In this document: positions 6,203 to 13,600 of the stretch, piece by piece
Position numbering within the stretch: position 1 is the stretch's first letter
Layout of the letters: each line of letters begins with the position of its first letter
NCBI GenBank assembly: GCA_009602725.1
Contig: WELB01000238.1
Location: 183,868 to 198,200, forward strand
DNA length: 14,333 nt
Reading direction: 5' to 3'
Source of the DNA: Spirogloea muscicola
Lineage: Eukaryota; Streptophyta; Zygnematophyceae; Spirogloeales; Spirogloeaceae
The notes under the pieces: generated by a model
Databases searched by the model: none
What the model was told of the DNA's origin: nothing
What the model saw: the letters and a program-made list of their open reading frames with translations, nothing else
Translations under genes and position numbers: made by a program

Positions 6203-9200
6203 CGCCGCTCGAACACCGGATCTCAAGTGCCAGAGTCTTAAGGAGGAGGGAGGGAGGAGGGAGGGGGAAAAACCGCGCCGAGGCCGCCGAGCGCCGCTCG
6301 AACACCGGATCTCAAGTGCCAGAGTCTTAAGGAGGAGGGAGGGAGGAGGGAGGGGGAAAAACCGCGCCGAGGCCGCCGAGCGCCGCTCGAACACCGGATC
6401 TCAAGTGCCAGAGTCTTAAGGAGGAGGGAGGGAGGAGGGAGGGGGAAAAACCGCGCCGAGGCCGCCGAGCGCCGCTCGAACACCGGATCTCAAGTGCCAG
6501 AGTCTTAAGGAGGAGGGAGGGAGGAGGGAGGGGGAAAAACCGCGCCGAGGCCGCCGAGCGCCGCTCGAACACCGGATCTCAAGTGCCAGAGTCTTAAGGA
6601 GGAGGGAGGGAGGAGGGAGGGGGAAAAACCGCGCCGAGGCCGCCGAGCGCCGCTCGAACACCGGATCTCAAGTGCCAGAGTCTTAAGGAGGAGGGAGGGA
6701 GGAGGGAGGGGGAAAAACCGCGCCGAGGCCGCCGAGCGCCGCTCGAACACCGGATCTCAAGTGCCAGAGTCTTAAGGAGGAGGGAGGGAGGAGGGAGGGG
6801 GAAAAACCGCGCCGAGGCCGCCGAGCGCCGCTCGAACACCGGATCTCAAGTGCCAGAGTCTTAAGGAGGAGGGAGGGAGGAGGGAGGGGGAAAAACCGCG
6901 CCGAGGCCGCCGAGCGCCGCTCGAACACCGGATCTCAAGTGCCAGAGTCTTAAGGAGGAGGGAGGGAGGAGGGAGGGGGAAAAACCGCGCCGAGGCCGCC
7001 GAGCGCCGCTCGAACACCGGATCTCAAGTGCCAGAGTCTTAAGGAGGAGGGAGGGAGGAGGGAGGGGGAAAAACCGCGCCGAGGCCGCCGAGCGCCGCTC
7101 GAACACCGGATCTCAAGTGCCAGAGTCTTAAGGAGGAGGGAGGGAGGAGGGAGGGGGAAAAACCGCGCCGAGGCCGCCGAGCGCCGCTCGAACACCGGAT
7201 CTCAAGTGCCAGAGTCTTAAGGAGGAGGGAGGGAGGAGGGAGGGGGAAAAACCGCGCCGAGGCCGCCGAGCGCCGCTCGAACACCGGATCTCAAGTGCCA
7301 GAGTCTTAAGGAGGAGGGAGGGAGGAGGGAGGGGGAAAAACCGCGCCGAGGCCGCCGAGCGCCGCTCGAACACCGGATCTCAAGTGCCAGAGTCTTAAGG
7401 AGGAGGGAGGGAGGAGGGAGGGGGAAAAACCGCGCCGAGGCCGCCGAGCGCCGCTCGAACACCGGATCTCAAGTGCCAGAGTCTTAAGGAGGAGGGAGGG
7501 AGGAGGGAGGGGGAAAAACCGCGCCGAGGCCGCCGAGCGCCGCTCGAACACCGGATCTCAAGTGCCAGAGTCTTAAGGAGGAGGGAGGGAGGAGGGAGGG
7601 GGAAAAACCGCGCCGAGGCCGCCGAGCGCCGCTCGAACACCGGATCTCAAGTGCCAGAGTCTTAAGGAGGAGGGAGGGAGGAGGGAGGGGGAAAAACCGC
7701 GCCGAGGCCGCCGAGCGCCGCTCGAACACCGGATCTCAAGTGCCAGAGTCTTAAGGAGGAGGGAGGGAGGAGGGAGGGGGAAAAACCGCGCCGAGGCCGC
7801 CGAGCGCCGCTCGAACACCGGATCTCAAGTGCCAGAGTCTTAAGGAGGAGGGAGGGAGGAGGGAGGGGGAAAAACCGCGCCGAGGCCGCCGAGCGCCGCT
7901 CGAACACCGGATCTCAAGTGCCAGAGTCTTAAGGAGGAGGGAGGGAGGAGGGAGGGGGAAAAACCGCGCCGAGGCCGCCGAGCGCCGCTCGAACACCGGA
8001 TCTCAAGTGCCAGAGTCTTAAGGAGGAGGGAGGGAGGAGGGAGGGGGAAAAACCGCGCCGAGGCCGCCGAGCGCCGCTCGAACACCGGATCTCAAGTGCC
8101 AGAGTCTTAAGGAGGAGGGAGGGAGGAGGGAGGGGGAAAAACCGCGCCGAGGCCGCCGAGCGCCGCTCGAACACCGGATCTCAAGTGCCAGAGTCTTAAG
8201 GAGGAGGGAGGGAGGAGGGAGGGGGAAAAACCGCGCCGAGGCCGCCGAGCGCCGCTCGAACACCGGATCTCAAGTGCCAGAGTCTTAAGGAGGAGGGAGG
8301 GAGGAGGGAGGGGGAAAAACCGCGCCGAGGCCGCCGAGCGCCGCTCGAACACCGGATCTCAAGTGCCAGAGTCTTAAGGAGGAGGGAGGGAGGAGGGAGG
8401 GGGAAAAACCGCGCCGAGGCCGCCGAGCGCCGCTCGAACACCGGATCTCAAGTGCCAGAGTCTTAAGGAGGAGGGAGGGAGGAGGGAGGGGGAAAAACCG
8501 CGCCGAGGCCGCCGAGCGCCGCTCGAACACCGGATCTCAAGTGCCAGAGTCTTAAGGAGGAGGGAGGGAGGAGGGAGGGGGAAAAACCGCGCCGAGGCCG
8601 CCGAGCGCCGCTCGAACACCGGATCTCAAGTGCCAGAGTCTTAAGGAGGAGGGAGGGAGGAGGGAGGGGGAAAAACCGCGCCGAGGCCGCCGAGCGCCGC
8701 TCGAACACCGGATCTCAAGTGCCAGAGTCTTAAGGAGGAGGGAGGGAGGAGGGAGGGGGAAAAACCGCGCCGAGGCCGCCGAGCGCCGCTCGAACACCGG
8801 ATCTCAAGTGCCAGAGTCTTAAGGAGGAGGGAGGGAGGAGGGAGGGGGAAAAACCGCGCCGAGGCCGCCGAGCGCCGCTCGAACACCGGATCTCAAGTGC
8901 CAGAGTCTTAAGGAGGAGGGAGGGAGGAGGGAGGGGGAAAAACCGCGCCGAGGCCGCCGAGCGCCGCTCGAACACCGGATCTCAAGTGCCAGAGTCTTAA
9001 GGAGGAGGGAGGGAGGAGGGAGGGGGAAAAACCGCGCCGAGGCCGCCGAGCGCCGCTCGAACACCGGATCTCAAGTGCCAGAGTCTTAAGGAGGAGGGAG
9101 GGAGGAGGGAGGGGGAAAAACCGCGCCGAGGCCGCCGAGCGCCGCTCGAACACCGGATCTCAAGTGCCAGAGTCTTAAGGAGGAGGGAGGGAGGAGGGAG

Positions 9201-9256
9201 GGGGAAAAACCGCGCCGAGGCCGCCGAGCGCCGCTCGAACACCGGATCTCAAGTGC
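6203..9256. repeat. 89-bp tandem array, 34.3 copies
   Basis: The unit begins CGCCGCTCGAACACCGG. It contains CTTAAG, a purine block GGAGGAGGGAGGGAGGAGGG and an A5 run, and ends CCGCCGAG. Thirty-four full units start every 89 bases from 6203, followed by 28 bases of a further unit cut off by the N at 9257. I found no differences between copies. Sequence just left of 6203 is only loosely similar to the unit. Because 89 is not a multiple of 3, the open frames seen within it (81 codons on the minus strand, recurring in every unit) are by-products of repetition. The array is a GC-rich minisatellite or satellite block, and its true length is unknown because it ends at an assembly gap. Confidence 0.97.
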
Positions 9257-9257
9257 N
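9257..9257. other. Assembly gap or ambiguous base (N)
   Basis: A single N joins the last partial 89-bp unit to a (GAG)n microsatellite. Repeats on both sides of one N suggest a collapsed gap of unknown size more than a single uncertain base. Confidence 0.7.
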
Positions 9258-9360
9258 GAGGAGGAGGAGGAGGAGGAGGAGGAGGAGGAGGAGGAGGAGG
9301 AGGAGGAGGAGGAGGAGGAGGAGGAGGAGGAAGAAGAAGAAGAAGAAGAAGAAGAAGAAG
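9258..9360. repeat. (GAG)n followed by (GAA)n microsatellite
   Basis: About 24 GAG/AGG triplets (9258-9330) pass directly into ten AAG triplets (9331-9360). The tract is pure purine on the plus strand. Confidence 0.97.
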
Positions 9361-9384
9361 CTCGCCCAATTTCAAGGAGGAGGC

Positions 9385-9930
9385 TGGGAAAAAGCCAGCC
9401 CAAAGGAATGGACAAGGTTCAAAATCCTGAAGTCGCTTATATTACACAGCAATGCACGAGACTACAGCGGAGGTGAAGCTTGGTACACAGCTGTGAGAGG
9501 CCAGCCCAGGAAAAGAATGAAGGTTATTCGAAGGGGCCAGAGAAAGCTCTAAAACACACAGCGAATCAAGTAGCCACGAGGCACTCAGTAACCCCTGTTG
9601 AGCAGCCGCAGGTCTGAATAATTAGAACCACAGAAAATCACGAAAGATGGTGAATTTGTACCCCTTAATCAGCTGCCGCCAGTCAGAAAGACTAGCAGAT
9701 GGGAAAAAGAAACGGCTCTTCAATGCGAGGCGCTGCTGGTAAGAGGCCACCCCAAAAGGATGAACAAGCCCCGGGTTTAGGGTCAAAGGGTTAGGCTCCA
9801 GGGCCTAAGGCACAAAGCTGATTGCCGGAGGTCGTCAGCTGGAGCTCGGCCAGCACGCAGATGGAAGCGTGGGCCAATGGACCAGTGTAGGAAACCGGTA
9901 AGGCGCATATAATATCACGAAGATATGTGA
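9385..9930 (+). repeat. Dispersed repeat family, second and rearranged copy
   Basis: The GGCCAGCCCAAAAG-type module recurs at 9388-9425, 9488-9541 and 9735-9768, the second ending in TTCGAAGGGGCCAGAG as at 1027-1062. GCACTCAGTAACCCC at 9586-9600 matches GCGCTCAGTAACCTC near 1638. CGGCCAGCACGCAG near 9848 matches about 1182. The order of the last two segments is swapped relative to the left copy. No coding capacity is visible. Confidence 0.65.
9774..9815 (+). repeat. Short TTTAGGG-like tract
   Basis: GGGTTTAGGGTCAAAGGGTT and a following TTAGGCTCCAGGG are degenerate copies of the plant telomere motif. The tract lies inside the right-hand copy of the dispersed repeat and has no counterpart that I can see in the left-hand copy. 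Confidence 0.6.
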
Positions 9931-10499
9931 TAGTACATCTACAGCCAAACAATGGATATCATCCACTAACCACTTGCCCGCAACACCGTGAGCGGCCATG
10001 CCTTAGCAAAGACGTGGACCACTGACCCGACTACACCACCCTGGCCTCGTCGGGGTCTGTTCGAAGGTCAGTGTCCATCTGTCTGCAATGAAGCAGTGAC
10101 TGAAGCTACGCAACTCTGGATGCAACCGTAGTGGTGCGCAGGATGTGTCTCCACCATGCTCCCTTGAAATGGAAATGACTCCACTCAAGAGCTGACTACG
10201 AAAACGGCAAGCACCAGATTGACAGAGTCTTGACGCGAATTAGCTGTGGGTAAGAACGTCTGCTCTGCCCAACTAGCCATCTATGTCAACAGCTATCAGA
10301 TAGCACAGCAACTCTGGTGCAACGCACGGTGGAGGTGGCCCAGATGCAGCACAAGCGTGCCGCTGTCAAGAAGCGGCAATACCAATTTTCAATGATGTCA
10401 CCGCAGGACAAACTCCTGCAATAGTTGAGCAGAGTGGCGGCTAAGAGCATTAGCCAAAGAGGCACTTGGGCGTTGCAACTCGCTATGTCCTGCATCACG
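9931..10499. other. 3' flank of gene 2; no gene recognised
   Basis: The stretch lies directly after the gene 2 stop on the minus strand. TGAGCGGCCATG near 9988 also occurs near 3223, suggesting minor repeat content. Short open frames here show no recognisable motif. Confidence 0.5.
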
Positions 10500-10631
10500 T
10501 CACGGCGCGGCGCGAGTGGTTGAGGGCAGGATCGGCACCGCGCCCCCGGCTGCAGCAGTGAGCTGCATTACGAACTCTTCAATGCCCTTGAGGTATTCAA
10601 CCTGCACCTGCTGCTGGTATGAACCGCTCTC
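10500..10631 (-). CDS. Gene 2 last exon
   Basis: Forty-three codons and TGA follow acceptor GAGCAG: ESGSYQQQVQVEYLKGIEEF and then a low-complexity tail rich in alanine, proline and threonine. The SYQQ...EYLKGIEE block is the strongest family signature that I recall. Confidence 0.85.
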   Translation of the reverse strand, partial: ESGSYQQQVQVEYLKGIEEFVMQLTAAAGGAVPILPSTTRAAP

Positions 10632-13600
10632 CTGCTCACGCGCGGCCCCGAGCAGGCCAAGCGACCCACCAGGAGGAGCTTCAGATATTGACATATATGT
10701 CGTTTGAGATGCTTAAAGTCCAGCGTCTAAGGCATGTGAGGGTGGGGTTGCACTTCACATTGTGTTCAGCTCCTGGCAAGCATGCAGAAGGACTATTGGG
10801 AGAGAACTTCTTGAGAGGGTTGAGGGAGAAGGGGGGGCTGGGGTGGGTGATGGAAAGAGAGAGAGAAGAAGGGAGGGAGGGAGAAGGCCAGGGGAGAGAG
10901 TGTGGAGGGGAGGAGACGGAGAGAGGGAGACAGGAAAGCAAGAGCAGGGGATGGCAACGTATTCCATGAACACAATTACCACTCAGAAACTGTGTTAGAC
11001 GACGAGCAAACAGTAGATGTACCCTATAAAGCTTTCAATGTACCAAGATAGCGGCCTGTGACGATGAAATCAGGAGATGCCATTATTCATAAGTTTAGGT
11101 ACACACCGTGCGCATAAGGCAACGCTCAACGCGACGCTCGACCGCATGCAGCAGATCGTTGTTGTCCACAACCCCGCCGGTAACCGCCAGCCCCTCTTGG
11201 AGAAGGTCCGCCCACAGCTCCTCATCAGCTGCATCAGGGCAGCAGCCCCAAGTTGGAATAGAGTATCGGATTAGGGGTAATGGTGTAGGGTCAAGGTTTA
11301 AAATTTAGGGTTCAGGGTTGGAACCAAAAGCGCCAGGTCCACAGCTCAGTCAGTGCAAGCGTGGAGTCCAGCGGCAAGGTGCGAGCTCTCACAACGTACC
11401 GGTCATCACACGCTCCAGGAGCAGCTCCGCGTCGTCCACAGTGCTGTCGTCTGCGGCGCAGCCCACGGGCGCCGCCTCTCAGCTGACGGCGCTGCGGGAG
11501 TACCAGCGAGGAGCTAGCATGGCGGGAGGAGGAGGAGGGCGGCGGAGGCACTGCACACCGCGCACGGCATAGCTCCGCTGCGTGAGCTGCACACCGGCCG
11601 TCAGCTGCAGCACGCGCTGCAGGATCACCACGAGGCCCGGGCGGTCGCCTGCCTCCTTGGCCTGCGCCACCGCCGGCAGCCAGCAGTCAGGCCCAAAGTG
11701 GCAACAGTGTGCTGCACCACCATTGGTGGTGGTGGCGCACGATTAGGGTGTGGTAAATTGGGTTTAGGGTTTAAGCTCTAGGGTTAAGATTAAGGGTTTC
11801 GGGTTCAGGGTCTAAACCCTTGGTCTGCGCCACTGCCAGCATCGGCAGTCAGGCAGCGGCGGCACTCAGGCACCTTGCGCAGCTGTGCAGAGACGGTGGA
11901 CAGGAAGCCCTCGTCCAGGCAGCCCTCGAGGTCGCGCTGCTCCAGCCTCTGTCATGCAAGGAGGACACTGAATGATAATGTCAGTACTTGAAGTTTCGAG
12001 CTAAGTGGGATCTGTTAGCTGAGGATAAGCCTGATCTGTTCAGCATACTTAGTGGACTGGCGAGCAGGATTCAAGAGTCAATGACAGTTAGCATTCTAGA
12101 TTCTCGTACTTTGTACATAAGGAGGAACATAGAGTTTGGGAAGTCTGCCTTTTGGGTCTGCTTGTCAGGTTATGGGGCTGCGAGGGTGTAGTCCATAATG
12201 GCCTGCCAGGGCGGCTCCCCCTCCCTGGACGACAGTCTGCGACGGCGAATCGCACCTTCCGCAGCCGCGGCAAGGCAGCAGGGTCGCGCGGCGGCCACAG
12301 GATCTCGCCGTCGCGGCCGCCGGCCCCGTCCTCCGCGAGCGTGGCCAGCGCGTCTCCCAGCACGTCCGTCGCCGTCTGGATCTTGGCCTGCTGACAGCCG
12401 ACAGCCGGTCAGCAAACGAGGAACGAGAACACCAAGACGGTGTCAGATGGGTCATGGCTTAGATCCACATAGACCCCATCAAAGCAACTCATACAAGTCT
12501 ATGCCCTGCTTCACATAAGCTGACAGCTTACACCCGACCCAAGATTGCGTGATTGTGACTGAAGCATTCTGATGGGTCCAGGGTGTAGGCCTTAAGGTCT
12601 AGGGTTTAGGCTTTCCAGTTTACCCTAAACCCTAAATCCTAACCTGTAAGCCAAAGCCTACACCTAAGACTGCATGATAGTAACTGAAGCGTTCTGATGG
12701 GGGCGGGAGGAGTGTTGACAGAAGCTTCTGCACTCATAAAACATGTAGTGTGGAGCAGCAAGGGCAATGGCCGCTTGAGGAGCTTGAGGGTAGAGGGATG
12801 AGAGGAGAGCGGGAGAAGAGGAGGGAGGTTGACGGAGGCTAAGGAGGAGCGGAGGAAGGCTGAGGCAATTTCACGGTCTGGGGTTTAGGCTTTGGGAATC
12901 AGAGATTAAGGTTGGGGTTAAGGGTTTGGGGTTTAGGGTTTAACTCCCCCCTCACCTGCGTCTGCTTCACGACGGCGTCCACGACAGCCATGACGTCCGC
13001 CGCCAGCTCCTCCAGCCGCCGCTGTCGAGATGGGACCCCAGCAAAAGGACTTCAATCTTCAGGAAGCGGCGGCAGCGGTTATGCCAAACTGCGGGCCCGA
13101 CAATTGGGGAGGCCCCACACAACCGCGCATGGGGTATTCATACCTGTGTTAGTTACATCATACTACTCATTCGTTCGCCGATTCTCTCTTTTCTGAGTAC
13201 CAAGCAAAGAGTTCCGCCGTGATCTTTCTGCTTGTCGTGATGGCTCCTATTGCGATGGCAATTCCTGGCTGTATTGGTCTGCAATTCCCTAATGCAAATC
13301 CATACATGACGGTTCCATAATGTCCTTAGGCCTGGTTCTCGCTCGTCCAGAAGTTGACTCAAAACCCCTGACCTGCTCGGCGGCGCTCTGGCAGAGGTCG
13401 GCGCGCGCCGCCAGGCGCAGCCAGAAGGGCGTGTCGAAGGCCAGCACGTTCTCCGCGACCACTGCCGGCAGCTGCCGCGGCGCCGGCGGTCAGCGGGGCC
13501 ATGGCGATGGGTCAAGGTTCGGAGTTAGCCTTAGACTATAGGCTTGATAGCGAGAAGAGTGGCACTTGGGGAAGCCTTGATTGAAAAGCATCTGGCTAAG

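Noticed and set aside
6238-9242. Recurring 81-codon minus-strand open frames in each satellite unit
   Set aside because: They recur every 89 bases because the DNA is repeated. The unit length shifts the frame, and neither splice nor start context supports translation.
6203-9256. CRISPR array
   Set aside because: The repeats are contiguous 89-bp units without unique spacers, and the context is eukaryotic.
9407-9432. tRNA B box (GGTTCAAAATCC)
   Set aside because: It has one base too many, lies within a dispersed repeat module, and no cloverleaf can be drawn upstream.
10762-10998. Arg/Glu/Gly-rich open frame in the polypurine tract
   Set aside because: The composition is that of the purine repeat, and it lies within an intron of gene 2.
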